Source of the DNA: Nematostella vectensis
Taxonomy: Eukaryota > Cnidaria > Anthozoa > Actiniaria > Edwardsiidae
DNA: 64,000 nucleotides
NCBI RefSeq assembly: GCF_932526225.1
Contig: NC_064044.1
Coordinates: forward strand, 15,191,453 to 15,255,452
Direction: 5' to 3'
Shown: positions 8,965 through 22,712 of the stretch, piece after piece
Layout of the letters: each line of letters begins with the position of its first letter
Position numbering within the stretch: position 1 is the first letter of the stretch
Translations under genes and position numbers: made by a program
The notes under the pieces: generated by a model
Database searches by the model: none
What the model saw: only the letters and a program-made list of their open reading frames with translations
What the model was told of the DNA's origin: nothing

Positions 8965-10828
8965 GTGTCACTGAAAGTCCCCATCTTGGAATAGGGCTGG
9001 GGGGTCGGAGGGGGGACTCGCGCCTCCCAAGCCTAAGACGGGGCTGGGAGGCCCAGAGGGGCGATCCGCGCCTCCCACTCATTTCTATGAAACCCCCCAG
9101 TCCCCCCCCCCCCCCCCCGAGTGAGAAGAGCGATTACCGTGAAGATGCTAAGGAGATGCTAAACAGAATCTAACGCACACGGCATATATTTTGAATGATA
9201 ACTCTACAGCAATGTACCATGGCCATATTCTTTTGCTAGTTCAGTTTCTGTATGATCAACAATCTTTTTAAGCGATGAAATAAAAGAACATGGCCATGGT
9301 GATGTTGACGCTATCAGTGTTGTGGAAAAGCCCATGTGTACATCATTAGGCCGTGTGCCTCTTCTGAAACAGAGAACCTTTGCTTCATAGAAACAAGAAT
9401 AGAATACTCTATGGACATGAGACACAAACGTTCCACTTTAACAGGTACAGATGTAAATAATGTCATGCGCTACTTCAATGGGGAAAGCCCCGATAAACAA
9501 TTTGAGAGTGGAGAGCAAAAAGGTGGCAAACGGGCTGTAGTGCTTGCAGGGTTAACGCAAGAATAAATATTCCGATTTTAAATATTATTTCCGGCGTCCA
9601 GAGCTCTCAGTTGCGGGTCGAAAGGTGAAAGTGTTGAACGGCCTGTAGGGAAAAAAGAGTTGAGCCCTTCCATAACTTAAAGATCATAGAGCTGAAGGTG
9701 AAATGCAAGGACAAGGGCATAGCAGACTACGGCTATGCTTCTGGATTATCTACAGGCCCGTATCCAGGATTTTTCTAAGTGGGGGGAGGGGGGGTCCCAA
9801 AAAAGTAGCCCTTATATTTCCGGGACCACGCCTTTGCAGTATCTCCACAGGTCGTTTATTGTCGGATTTGGCTATATACCAGAGTGTTCTAGCTGGTGCT
9901 TATAAAACGAAAGTGCACATTGGTCAGTTTCAAGGAAAAAGCATTGGGTGATGTTTACGATCAAACAGTTGAGAAACGTCAACAATACTAGATTCTGGCC
10001 AAATATTATTTACTATCCTATATGCATTTGGAATAGTACAATAGAACAATATTAACTTGAATTTATGGCTGCATTATCATCTTATGGTACACTGTATAAA
10101 ATCTGAAATCATGTTTGTTTCTCATGTAGTAAACGTGCCCCTACTTGTACATTTATAATAATAATTACTTTTTATTGTCAGCACACTATCAATTGTGTTA
10201 AGTTTCCATTTAGAAAAAAAGGCAATATCATATTTCAACAAAAATTAACAGAAGAAGAAAGACAAAAAAGGATGCTGACTGACCTCTATGCGAAAAGATT
10301 ACAATTGTAAACCAGCAGAAGAAAGCTCTTACCTACAGGGCATGGACATGGTTTCTGTAAGTACACTTGTCAAAAATGAGATTTAAATCCCACGGGTATT
10401 CTTACATTTCTGAGGCATATAGGACCCATAAGGTACCATGGCATGCAGCTATTAACAGCGATAAATCAAAAACCAAAACACAAAGAAGCGAAACAGTACA
10501 TTGAAAGATGCCGTCTTTTCATAAATGACCGACTTTGTTATTTTGGTTACCAACACAGACATAAGAAATATGATTCCAAAATTATTTTTGCACTTTATGA
10601 ATCACTCAAACACTGAAATCGATTGAATGGATGAGATTGGTAAGTATGTTTAATTAAAAACATTTGAAAAGAAATTACTATTTGCATCCACATGGTGCTT
10701 TTTCCCTGAAAAATCATTCTATGGTTGATAGAATTCGAAGCCTATGACCTTACACTGGTTGCTATCCCGCAGCATTAGAAAAAAAACGCAAGGGTTTTAT
10801 TCCTTCAACCCGCTAGAGCCTATAAATA

Positions 10829-10919
<91 letters not shown>

Positions 10920-11487
10920 ATGGATGGATGGATGGATGAGTTAATGAGTGAGTGAATCAATGAACAAATGAATCAATAAACAAATGAACAAATCAATAAA
11001 TGAACAAATGAATAAATGAACAAAAGAACAAATAAACAAATGAACAAATAAATAAACGAATAAACGAATAAATGAATAAATGAATAGGTGAATAGGTGAA
11101 TAGATGAATAAATAAATAAATAAATAAATAAATTCATTTATTCATTTTCCAAAGATGCTACTCGTTGTCGCGCGGACTTTCTAGTGCATTCCATGACGGG
11201 TAAAAACTCTGCTTTCTGATTGGCTAAATTTAAAATTATGAAGCTTTGCGCGCGCGCTGTTATTCGAAGCAAAGTTGTTACCATAGCTGTACCTATATTA
11301 CGTGAACTGCCTGCATAGGTCCACGTGATCTCTCCTGGTTCCTTGGTCGATGCCAAAAACGTCACGCTGCTCGCGCACCATGCTATTAAAGGCGAGCAGC
11401 GCGCGACAAGCTCATTCACAACAATCACTCGCCCACTCAACACGTACTACTCGTGACAAAAAGAAATATACTCCAAGCTACTATAAA
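8965..11487. other. Intergenic, no supported gene; microsatellites
   Basis: Two diverged copies of a G-rich block ending CGCGCCTCCCA lie at about 8990-9085, followed by a poly-C run at 9102-9118. An (AAAT)n tract spans about 10826-10920 and degenerates into mixed GAAT/GGAT tetranucleotides to 11132. A small ORF at 9336-9566 has some protein-like character but no splice or family support. Confidence 0.6.
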
Positions 11488-13614
11488 ATGGGAGGACTGT
11501 TGTGTTCATTTAGTGATCGCAGCCACAACCCGAAAATTACCAAAAAGTAGTTATTTTCGTGTACAAAAACACGACATCTGTTACTGGCGCGAGCCATGGT
11601 CTTCTTGAAAGCGTGACGAAAAAATTATTCCGAATAAAACTGTTGTCAATTACTACAACTTTCTCAAAATAGTTCGACGTCTCCGCGTAGAATAAAAAGA
11701 GAAACAATCCATGGATAATTTGTTGAGTAAGAAGTCGGCTGTTTACTAGAAAAAGAAAGCGGAAACGGAGAAGAGAGCTGTGTTGTAATGCGTGGTGCAC
11801 ACGATGCCATAACGACATAGGCGCGCGCACTCTTATGTTCGTATGATCAAGTGTGAATGGTTCGACATAAAGACCTAAGCCCAACATAACGACATGGGCA
11901 TAGTTTTTTTCTTTTTTTGTCAATTTTGCTTTGCGCGCATATGTCACTAGTGTACACCAGGCACAAGGGTTTATGTTCCCCACTTCCTTCTCCGTTTACT
12001 TCCCTAGTTAAAACAAAGGTAGCCCACCTCTGATGAATTGGCAATTCAAATTGTTACCGTTATATCAATAGGGCAAAAAGAGAACTTGGGCTTCCGATTA
12101 TTTGAACAGGCCTTTGATGTGCGTTGTTCTGTCGTGCCAGCATCAAGCTCCGTAGAGAGTTGTGCCGCCTCACGAACCACTATCTTGAGCAGGAGGACTT
12201 GTTCATTGATTTGTGGTGAGTTTAGATTAAACATTGTCCTTTTTATCTTCAATCGTTCACGTGACCCTTGTTTTCCTTACCTTTGTGAGTACAAGACCCG
12301 GTAATGTCACGTGCTCTCCCCACCTTCCTGTTTGAACGGAGTGTTATGCATAAACCGACATCGAGGGGGGGGAGCATGTTCATGAAGGGGAGGTGGGGTC
12401 TTTGAGGTCGGCAGCGCCTCAAAATATCACGCCTTCAAATAGGATAAAAGCATTGACATTTTGCTTATAAGAATCTTCGCATAGAAGGAGATGGGGTTAA
12501 ATGGAAGAAAAAGAAGAAGTTTGCACTGTGAATTTCGCGTGCCAGACACTTCCGAAATTTCCCGGTAAGCATATACCTCTCCTTCCCACTAATCCATGAA
12601 GACACTTCCCCCCCTTCACCTCCAAAACAATTGAATATTGAAGTCATCACCTTCGTCGCCTCTGATAAGATACCTGAAGTATGTAGAAATTTGTTTTCCG
12701 TGTTTTTTACTTGCCTGGCTGCAGAGAGTTTGTTGTTATTTGAAATAGGCCACAGGTAGCCCAATGGAAACGCAGCCAAAGAGGCCTGAAATCAGGGAAA
12801 ACTACACATGGACTTGTTCTGAAACTCAGTAACTATATATTATTTTTCCTTAGCGTAACGATCGAGAAAATAGAAAACGAAATCAGGAAGAAAAAGCTGC
12901 GCAAATTGAGGCATGAGCGAAACAAGAAACGTGCGGCCAACCGCCCCAAGTAGCAAGAAATCCTTGCGGGGCGACACGAGAAGCTCATGAAAGTCATGTG
13001 AGTAGCGATGATTCAAAGACCGACTCAATGTTAACCGTAGATAATGCGCCAGGATTTATTATTCCTTAATACTTACCCGCTTCGCTACTCATAGAAACAT
13101 TGCTGAGGACGCATACATGTAATGATATAGCAAAAACGTGTACTAGAATGTTTCGTCGATATTTTGACCCCGTTTGTCCGAGTTTCTGTTTTCAAAAGGA
13201 CCCAGCATTCTTTGTGTGCTTATTGGCTAAACCTACCACCCCACCCCATCATCTCTCCTGTGCTCTGCCGAACTAACAGCACCTTATCACGTGACTTTCT
13301 GCAGTGAAAAAGGCATCCGGGTCAACGGGCTCGAGGCGCAGCGCGCCAAACTGGCGGAGAGACTAGACAAGATGTGGTCTCTCGTCTACGAGATCGACCC
13401 GACGGAGCGTGACTGGAAAGAGAGCTTACGGCGCACGCGCTCTGAGAGTGATATCAACAAGGCCGTGCCCAGTTTCCCTCTTGTGCAGCCGAGCAACGAG
13501 CCAGCGATATGGCTGACAGCGGACACCGGGGCACAAGAGATGGAGCTGGACACGAACATCGTGAGCTCACCGAGCTTCGGGCGACTGATAAGACTTAACC
13601 TTATAAATATGTGA
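11488..13614 (+). CDS. Four-exon host gene, coiled-coil protein with lipidation-like N-terminus
   Basis: Proposed exons are 11488-11546, 12141-12215, 12854-12949 (or to 12997) and 13305-13614. All introns are phase 2 and every junction keeps frame, which is strong internal support. The protein starts MGGLLCSFSD (Gly2 and Cys6 suggest myristoylation and palmitoylation). It passes through a charged probable coiled coil (IENEIRKKKLRKLRHERNKK), and ends with a Ser/Pro-rich tail after RRTRSESDINKAVPSF. Two exon-1 and exon-3 donors are weak GTAG types. In exon 3 a strong GTGAGT donor lies 48 bases downstream at 12998 in the same phase, but using it includes an in-frame TAG at 12951. With the weak donor the product is 179 residues. 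A polyadenylation signal AATAAA lies at 13729. I do not recognise the family. Exon 1 is the least certain part. Confidence 0.55.
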
Positions 13615-13770
13615 ATAACACGTGGGCTATCACGTGATAAACTAGATGAACATGTCATAAACACGTGACAATGCAGTGTCATGTGACATAACATGACATA
13701 TGATATTATGTCATGTCATATTGAATAGAATAAAGACGTTTTATATTGCTTTTCATGTATTGTGATTGTG

Positions 13771-13993
13771 TAGTTCCAGAAAATATCCATATCCCCCCTC
13801 TATTGAGGGGGTCGGAGATATGATCCGCACCCCTCTGGAATTTCCAACCCCCTGGATAAAAATACAGTAACTGTTAAGGAAAAAGGGCATTTTACCCCCC
13901 TCTTTACTGGAAATTCCTGGGCTTTTGCAAACCCCACCCCCCCTGGAATTTCCAATCCCCTCAATGGGGGGATATGGATATTTACTGGAACTA
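13771..13993. mobile_element. MITE, about 220 bp, TA-flanked
   Basis: The left end TAGTTCCAGAAAATATCCAT and the right end (reverse complement TAGTTCCAGTAAATATCCAT) form inverted repeats that continue imperfectly through C-rich sequence for about 50 bases. A TA flanks both ends, consistent with a Tc1/mariner-type target site. There is no coding sequence inside. It inserted just past the host gene's polyadenylation signal. Confidence 0.75.
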
Positions 13994-14593
13994 TACATTG
14001 TTTTGTAATGTCTGTTGTGTGTCTCCGTATGTGCATATTCGCTTGTAGTATATCTAATATTTGTATGTTTTTGGGATCTCAATTTGTTGCAAACTGCAAT
14101 GTGGAACGGAACAAACATCGCACGAGCTAAAATAGAAACACCCTCAGCTCTATCTCAATTTTCTTTGGTAGGTTTCCATTAATCATAACAAACCATCTTA
14201 TTCGACAGGATATATTTACTGTCCTCACTCGGTAACAATCACAGTTTTTATTCACATTCCCACTGATCTTGAAAGGTTGTCCAGGGTGGATGGGGGGGGG
14301 GGTCTAAGAGTTCCATGTCACCCTGATAGGAATGCTAGTCGTATTTTTAGGAGTTAGAATCGGGCTTCGATTCTGAGAATAAGCTTTTCTATACGAAATG
14401 CTAGCAATTTTTGGTGTGCAGGTATTTTTTAGGGATATTTCCCGACGAGCATCCCTATCCCCGAATAGACTTTTACAATTTTTGAATACATACGCAGGTC
14501 AAAAACACTGAACCGAATGGTTACATAAGCGCACATATAGATAGATGTCACAGACGATACAACACTAGGAATTGTACATAGCTCCAGTACACA

Positions 14594-14874
14594 GGGGGGG
14601 GGGGGGGGGGGGGGGCTTGGGGACTCCGATTAAAACAGATGGGGGTGATCGTCGGCAAAGTCGATTTTAACCCTAAGTGATGGCACCTTTGGCGTGGTCA
14701 ACAACTTTGGTGTGGTCGAAGGAATTCTTAACCCTAAGAGATAGCAGAATCAGAAAAAAATAAATAAACACCCCCTTAGGAATAGCAATTGGTCAAAATT
14801 TTATATCCTAAAGGATGTGACGATCACCCCCGTCTAAATTGCTCGAGAGCCCCCCCCCTCCCCCCCCCCGGGCC
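14594..14874. mobile_element. Short inverted-repeat element with G/C-run termini
   Basis: The left arm has a long G run, then CTTGGGGACTCCG and GATGGGGGTGATCGTC. The right arm carries GACGATCACCCCCGTCTAAA, then GAGAGC and a C run. The arms are imperfect inverted repeats of about 60 bases around a core with two TTAACCCTAAG motifs. It is non-coding; the superfamily is not clear. Confidence 0.6.
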
Positions 14875-14910
14875 CAACGATCGTGCTACTTAGTGTGGCT
14901 CTTACAGTAG

Positions 14911-15181
14911 CCCTCGAAAGGAAGAGACTGGGGTATCATAGCAGAATATCTACAATTGCGGTGTGTTTGGCTATTGGCAATATTATACAGCGATTCATCG
15001 AATGCAAAATATCGTTTTTGTTTCGTTCTTGCTACCAAATGTTACTTTAGACCTCGAAAAAAAAGACTGAGGTATCAAAGCAAGATATTTACAATTGCGA
15101 TGTTTGTGGCTATTGGCAATATTTTACAGCGATTCACCGAATGCGAAATATCGTTTTTGTTTCGTTCTTGCCACCAAATGC
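14911..15181. repeat. Diverged tandem duplication, about 138 bp each
   Basis: Two adjacent copies share GGCTATTGGCAATATT and ATATCGTTTTTGTTTCGTTC. They begin near CCTCGAAAGGAAGAGACTG and CCTCGAAAAAAAAGACTG and end CACCAAATG or TACCAAATG. They are non-coding. Confidence 0.75.
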
Positions 15182-15347
15182 CGAACGTGAACCTCCGCTG
15201 AGCTGATGCGTTGCGCTGTACAAATCCAACCTGTCGCATTAGATGCCTCTTATAAAGGCTATGGAAGCCTTATAGCAATATTGGATATTTTGCGAGCTCT
15301 GCTTTCCTGCTTGAGGTCCCGTGATGCCGAAGAAGGTAAGAAGAAAG

Positions 15348-15420
15348 TGGCGCGATAGCTCATTGTTACAGGCTTTGTCTCTCAAGCAAAAGGACCAGGG
15401 TTCGAACCAAGGTCAGTTCA
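15348..15420 (+). repeat. tRNA-derived SINE-like head
   Basis: The A-box-like GATAGCTCATTG at about 15354 and the perfect B-box GGTTCGAACC near 15399-15408 have tRNA-like spacing. CTCTCAAGCAAAAGGACCAGG lies where an anticodon arm would be. The acceptor stem does not close well and the following sequence is not CCA, so a SINE head fits better than a working tRNA gene. Confidence 0.5.
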
Positions 15421-15517
15421 ACTTAAATTTTTTTGCAGGCGTGTAAAACACTGGCCTTCTACGTTAAGTCTTAGGTGCCTTCTCTAAATGTACATCTTTG
15501 ACCTTTATTTGGGGGAC

Positions 15518-15523
15518 GTGAAA
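15518..15523. other. Left target-site duplication GTGAAA
   Basis: GTGAAA immediately precedes the left terminus GGGTAACTAC and is repeated exactly after the right terminus at 32643-32648. Confidence 0.8.
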
Positions 15524-15563
15524 GGGTAACTACTTTAAGTACGCATCCTGAAGTGTATCATAC
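15524..15563 (+). repeat. Left 40-bp terminal inverted repeat
   Basis: It pairs with 32603-32642 with a single mismatch at base 7. Beyond these 40 bases both ends turn into the 19-bp minisatellite. Confidence 0.85.
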
Positions 15564-18500
15564 CGTATCATACCACACCATACGTACACACGATACACAC
15601 CATCCACAGCTATCTAAACCATACACAGCCATCCAAACCATACACACCTATCTACACCATACACAGCTATCCACACCATACACAGCCATCCACGCCATAC
15701 ACAACTATCCACGCCATACACAGCTATCCACGCTATACACAGCTATCCACAGCTATCTACACCATACACAGCCATCCACACCATACACAGCTATCTACAC
15801 CATACACAGCTATCCACACCATACACAGCTACCCACACCATACACAACTATCCACACCATACACAGCCATCCACAGCTATCTACACCATACACACCCATC
15901 CACACCATACACAGCTATCCACGCTATACACAGCTATCCACACCATACACAGCTATCCACGCTATACACAGCTATCCACACCATACACAGCTATCCACAC
16001 CATACACAGCTATCCACGCTATACACAGCTATCCACACCATACACAGCTATCCACACCATACACAGCTATCTACACCATACACAGCTATCCACACCATAC
16101 ACAGCTATCCACACCATACACAGCCATCCACAGCTATCCACACCATACACAGCTATCCACACCATACACAGCTATCCACACCATCCACAGCTATCCACGC
16201 TATACACAGCTATCCACACCATACACAGCTATCCACGCTATACACAGCTATCCGCACCATACACAGCTATCCACACCATACACAGCTATCTACACCATAC
16301 ACAGCTATCCACACCATACACAGCTATCTACACCATACACAGCTATCCACACCATCCACAGCTATCCACACCATCCACAGCCATCCACAGCTATCCACAC
16401 CATACACAGCTATCCACACCATACACAGCTATCCACACCATCCACAGCTATCCACACCATACACAGCTATCTACACCATACACAGCTATCCACACCATAC
16501 ACAGCTATCCACACCATACACAGCCATCCACACCATACACAGCTATCCACGCTATACACAGCTATCTACACCATACACAGCTATCCACACCATCCACAGC
16601 TATCCACACCATACACAGCCATCCACAGCTATCCACACCATACACAGCTATCCACACCATACACAGCTATCCACACCATCCACAGCTATCCACACCATAC
16701 ACAGCTATCTACACCATACACAGCTATCCACACCATACACAGCTATCCACACCATACACAGCCATCCACAGCTATCCACACCATCCACAGCTATCCACAC
16801 CATACACAGCTATCCACGTTATACACAGCTATCCACACCATACACAGCTATCCACACCATACTCAGCTATCTACACCATACACAGCTATCCACACCATCC
16901 ACAGCTATCCATACCATACACAGCTATCCACACCATACACAGCTATCCACACCATCCACAGCTATCCACACCATCCACAGCTATCCACACCATACACAGC
17001 TATCTACACCATACACAGCTATCCACACCATACACAGCTATCCACAGATATCCACACCATACAAAGCTATCCAAACCATACACACCCATCCACACCATAC
17101 ACAGCTATCTACACCATACACAGCTATCCACACCATCCACAGCTATCCACACCATACACAGCCATCCACACCATCCACAGCTATCCACACCATACACAGC
17201 TATCCACGCTATACAGCTATCCACACCATACACAGCTATCCACACCATCCACATCTATCCACACTATACACAACCATACACACCATACACAGCTATCCAC
17301 ACCATACACAGCTATCTACACCATCCACAGCCATCCACAGCTATCCACACCATCCACATCTATCCACACTATACACAACCATACACACCATACACAGCTA
17401 TCCACACCATACACAGCTATCTACACCATCCACAGCCATCCACAGCTATCCACACCATCCACATCTATCCACACCATCCACAGCTATCCACACCATACAC
17501 AGCCATCCACAGCTATCCACACCATACACAGCTATCCACACCATACACAGCTATCCACGCTATACACAACCATACACACCATACACAGCTATCCACACCA
17601 TACACAGCTTCCACACCATACACAGCTATCCACGCTATACACAGCTATCCACACCATACACAGCTGTCCACACCATACACAGTTATCCACACCATACACA
17701 GCTATTCAGACCATCCACAGCCATACACAGCTATCTACACCATACACAGCTATCCACACCATCCACAGCTATCCACACCATCCACAGCTATCCACACCAT
17801 ACACAGCTATCCACACCATTTACAGCCATCCACAGCTATCCACACCATACACAGCTATCCACACCATCCACATCTATCCACACTATACACAACCATATAC
17901 ACCATACACAGCTATCCACAGCTATCCACACCATACACAGCTATCCACACCATCCACATCTATCCACACTATACACAACCATACACACCATACACAGCTA
18001 TTCACACCATACACAGCTATCTACACCATACACAGCTATCCACACCATACACAGCTATCCACACCATCCACAGCTATCCACACCATCCACAGCCATCCAC
18101 AGCTATCCACACCATACACAGCTATCCACACCATCCACATCTATCCACACTATACACACCATACACAGCTATCCACACCATACACAGCTATCTACACCAT
18201 ACACAGCCATCCACACCATCCACAGCTATCTACACCATCCACAGCTATCCACGCTATACACAGCTATCCACACCATACACACCCATCCACACCATACACA
18301 CCCATCCACACCATACACAGCTATCCACGCTATCCACAGCCATACACAGTTATCCACACCATACACACCCATCCACACCATACACACCCATCCACACCAT
18401 ACACAGCTATCCACGCTATCCACAGCCATACACAGTTATCCACACCATACACACCCATCCACACCATACACACCCATCCACACCATACACAGCTATCCAC

Positions 18501-18925
18501 GCTATCCACAGCCATACACAGTTATCCACACCATACACAGCTATCCACGCCATACACAGCCATCCACAGCTATCCACACCACACACAGCTACCCACACCA
18601 TCCACAGCTATCCACGCCATACACAGCTATTCACACCATACACAGCTATCCACACCATCCACAGCTATCCACACCATCCACAACCATCCACACCATACAC
18701 AGCCATACACAGCTATCCACAGCTATACACACCATACACAGCTATACACAGCTATCCACACTATACACAGCTATCCACACCATACACAGCTATCCACACC
18801 ATACACAGCCATGCACACCATACACAGCCATACACACTATCCACACCATCCACAGCTATCCACACCATCCACAACTATCCACGCTATCCACAGCTATCCA
18901 CAGCTATCCACACCATACACAGAAT
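15564..18925. repeat. 19-bp minisatellite, left arm (CA-rich strand on +)
   Basis: About 3.4 kb of a 19-base unit, CTATCCACACCATACACAG, with half-unit variants (CATCCACAG, CACAGCCATC) and local higher-order blocks. Because 19 is not a multiple of 3 and no frame contains a stop, it produces a spurious His/Thr/Tyr/Pro-rich ORF of over 1100 codons. That ORF should not be treated as a gene. Confidence 0.95.
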
Positions 18926-19339
18926 GACTTGGGAACGAGAGTAAATTTGCGCACGCGCATAGTCCGATCATCACCACGTGGACAGTCTTGTCGTTAGACT
19001 TTCTTGTTGAATGACTTCAACTCAAAATGGTAAGCAATATAGTATATATACGGCGTTGGTGGGCCAAGGCCTAACTTGACAGGACATGGCAAACATATAA
19101 AAACTAAATTGGAGCTATTGTACGATTGCAATTAGTCTTTCTATGTGCCATTTTCGCCCACATTTTTATTTATTCGCTTATACTCGTTTTCAGTCACACG
19201 TGCACCCTGTGCTTTTCGTTTCCGAGTCGCAACTGGTTTTTGGTGGACGTCAATCAAACACTTTCGACGGGCTCACGGGCTAGCAAATATGGCGGACGGA
19301 TGTTTCTCTAACTCATTTTACAACTAGATCTAAGGAAAA

Positions 19340-22300
19340 ATGGTTAAATCATTTGATAATGCCCTTAGGTGGAGAGTAATTTTCCTCAGGGAGAAAGGTT
19401 TCACCTTCGATGAAATTGCAGAGACACTGAGCGCCAGCAAGCGGTTTGTTTATAAGATCACTCGTTTGTATAGAAATACTCGTGGTGTAAGCGATGCAAG
19501 AAAACGGAAGTCGAAGGCTCGCCTCATAAATGGTAAGTCAAGAAATTGTGGGGCAGCATTTACCAAATATTTTTTTTATAGAAATAGCTGTTCTCTATTC
19601 TTTTCCAGCTAACGATTTACTGCTAATCAGGCGCCTTATTAATGAGTACCCGGGACTTTACCTAGATGAAATACAAACTTGGCTTGAGCATTTTACAGGC
19701 TGAACATTCTCTGTTCCTTCCCTTGATAGATGTTTGAAGAGGATGGGGTTGTCGGTGCAAAAGGTAATTGTTTGCTGGTGTGTACAATGTTTTTTATATA
19801 AAGTAAGATGGCAGCAAAATTAGTTATCTTGAAATTATTTTGTTTTAAATCAAATTACAGATGCACATCGTTGCTCGCCAAAGAAACGAGTTCGAACGTG
19901 CCACCTACCGAAGATTTATTTCGCAATTCAAACCAAATCAGCTACTCTTCATTGACGAGTCATCGAAGGATGAAAGAACAATCCAGGTACGTGCAGTCCA
20001 TCTTTTCATTTGGAGTTAATTATGGAATTACTCAGGATTGGCTGAAGGGGGGGGGGGGGGGGGGGGGAGGGGGTTATACATATCATATTGGATAATGATA
20101 GTATTTGACGATCTTTCAATAAGAAATGACCCACTTTTTGGCTGGAAAGGGGGGGGGGGGAGGGTATGTGCAACCCTGTGCATCACAGTCCTGTGTATGC
20201 GCCTGGCACCATCCAATTGAATTTTCATGAAATGATGAACACTGCACTGTGGAGCCTTCTTTCACAGATTTCTACAATTGTTTATTGAGTGTAGTCCCTA
20301 ACATGTATATTCAACTTTCGTCCTAGGTCAACCCTTTTCTAAATTTGGTTGGCCTACAATGAACCTTGTTTGGACTGCTTCTAAAGGTCCATTATAAGGC
20401 CGTAGCAGGGGGACCGCTATGGCTATGATTATAATTCTTACAATCCACAAAGAGACAGGATATTATCAAATTATTTTTCATCTTCACAATGTACAATTCC
20501 AAAAAAAAAATCCATTTTCTGACCATAGAGGGAATGCACATATACTCCCAGCTCCTCAGGAATTCCCAAGGAAATCAGGTGGTTTGAAAATTTACACTTA
20601 TAACCATCTAAAAATCTGATTTCCTTTCTGAAATTGCACAATATTACAGGCCAGAATACATTCTTTGAGTACAGTGGAAACCCGCGAGTAAGAACCTGCG
20701 TTTTGTTAGATTCGCCTGAACAGGTGGTTCTTATTTCGGTGGAAAACAAATTAAAAATCCAGCTCCAAAACCAAGTCTCATTTTCTATCAAGCCCACCCC
20801 TCCCCCACTGATTACACCTTCAAGAACAGAACATTTTACAAATATTGCCTAGGATTCATTACACAGCTGTGCATCTCTAAATAATAATTTTAGAAAGTAA
20901 TAACCTGTTATTCACTTTCTAGGCTAAACAGGTTCTTTTTTTCAATGTCACCTGGTCAGAGATCCAAGATAAAACAAAATTAAAATTTGTTTTGTGCCCC
21001 CCCCCCCCCCTCCCAATATTTTTTTTGCTTCCGCTACCCATGGTAGGACACAAAATATTTATACATGGAACACAGTGAACTTGTGTGAACACAGAGTTGA
21101 CACAATTATGCCCTGGGACAAAGTTTCAAGCACTCCTTTGTTTGAGAGTTGTTTTATGGTCCCCAGATTGCATATAATCATATACACTTATGATTTGTCT
21201 AACCTGGCTTATCTGCATTTTTTTAGAGGAAGTTTGGTCGTGAACTGCGTGGAAAGCGCTATCTCATGTGGGAAATTTCACACGTGGTACACGTTTCAGT
21301 GTTCTTGCTGCTGTGTCTATGGATGGCATAAAGGGTGCACATGCTATTGAAGGAGCGTATGACACTGCAGGCTTTGAATTTGCAATGGAAACATTTGTGG
21401 CTCCATCAATTGGTTCATTGTTCTGTGGTAGTAATGGACAACTGTGCCATACATAAATCTGATCACCTTCTTAAAATTATCCGTGAGAGAGGGGGTATAG
21501 CAGTCTTTTTGCCTTAAGTATGGCATTTCATCCTCTGGTGCAGGGGTATTTTCCTCTAAAATTTCACTTACGAGAAAAATAGGAAAAGTTATCCATTGAT
21601 GAATGTTATATTCTATTTTAAAAGGAATAAGTATTGATTAGATAAGCATCACAGATAACTCTTATGGGACCTGGCTCTTGGCATTGTCAAAAGCCCCATG
21701 ATTTGTTGAACAACCATACTCAGCTTTCGAATTTTGACCAAGTTTGTTCCAGGTGCCTTTTTGCAAGTGAAATGTAAAAGGAAAATACAGTACCTCTGGA
21801 TCTTCAATGATGATATTGCATTTATGTAACTGTTTAATATCATAAGGTTAATAACAATTTAGCTCTACAACCGAAATTCTTTTTTTTCTCTCTGAGCAAT
21901 GCTATATTTCCACACATTAATAATTAATAACACATTCAAAGCTGGAAATTACTGCCGTCATCAGACACCTATGATCAAAATTGCCAAATGCCCACCTGCC
22001 AATCAGATATTGTCCAGCAAATTGTGTGACATGCTCAAACTTCCATGTATGTTCTTGGCCAGTATATAACAAAATATTTCATACAAAACTTTGGAAGCAG
22101 GTAGTTTTTTTTTTTCTTTGAAGGGGGGGGGGGGGGGGTATAAAACCTGGAGCTTCTTCAGACCCTCCTACCAATCATCTTTCTACTATCTTTTTCTTCC
22201 AGACCATATTCACCAGATTTGAACCCAATAGAAGGATGCTTTGGTACTGCAAAGAAATGGATGCTCAGGCACAGGCATATGGCAGAAAGATACCCCAAAA

Positions 22301-22712
22301 GATGTTTTGAAATGGCACTGTTTAATGTAAGCATAAAAGCAACAGTTTATTTATAGAATAGTCAAATGTTATTTTTTAGTACAGACATCAATCAAACAAA
22401 AAATCATTTTAATCACATTATTCCTTAAATTTGAAAAACTGCTTGAACACAAGCTTTGTTTAATTACATGTTTTCAAGATCCACATCAGTACAATTCATT
22501 AGTATTGGATGCATCTGAAAGTATAAACATTGCAAACTAATGTTGAAAGGACCATAATCCCTATAGCAGTACCTATATTGTATTGTACCTATAGGAGCTT
22601 CCATCATGAACATAAGGATGAACAAAAAAAAAACATAACAAACAACATCTTTTTTTTTCAGCTTTCCTCCGAAGTTTGCAGAAACTATGTCCTTGACTGT
22701 GGATACGTTTAG
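19340..22712 (+). pseudogene. IS630-type DDE transposase, intron-containing, decayed
   Basis: Exons are 19340-19532, 19609-19763, 19861-19986, 21227 to about 21515, 22203-22326 and 22662-22712. The junctions of exons 1-4 and 5-6 keep phase. The N-terminus is a helix-turn-helix (KGFTFDEIAETLSASKRFVY). The catalytic core has LLFIDESSKDERTIQ (first Asp), VVVMDNCAIHKSD (second Asp) and PYSPDLNPIEGCF (Glu), the IS630/Tc1 DDE pattern. The C-terminus is SEVCRNYVLDCGYV. It would cut and paste the 6.3-kb element at TA sites. Exon 2 has an in-frame TGA at 19701, and exon 4 shifts frame near 21266 and again near 21420, so this copy cannot make the enzyme. Intron 3 contains long G and C runs. Confidence 0.75.

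Noticed and set aside
9336..9566. ORF with MDMRHKRSTLTGTDVNNVMR, vaguely like a histone-fold helix
   Set aside because: No splice sites, neighbouring exons or full domain to support it.
9750..9830. CCCGTATCCAGGATTTTTCT plus G run, like a dispersed repeat end
   Set aside because: Only one end is visible; no inverted partner or target duplication found.
15553..18927. 1124-codon His/Thr/Tyr/Pro-rich ORF
   Set aside because: Product of a 19-bp minisatellite with no stop in any frame; no start context, domains or splice signals.
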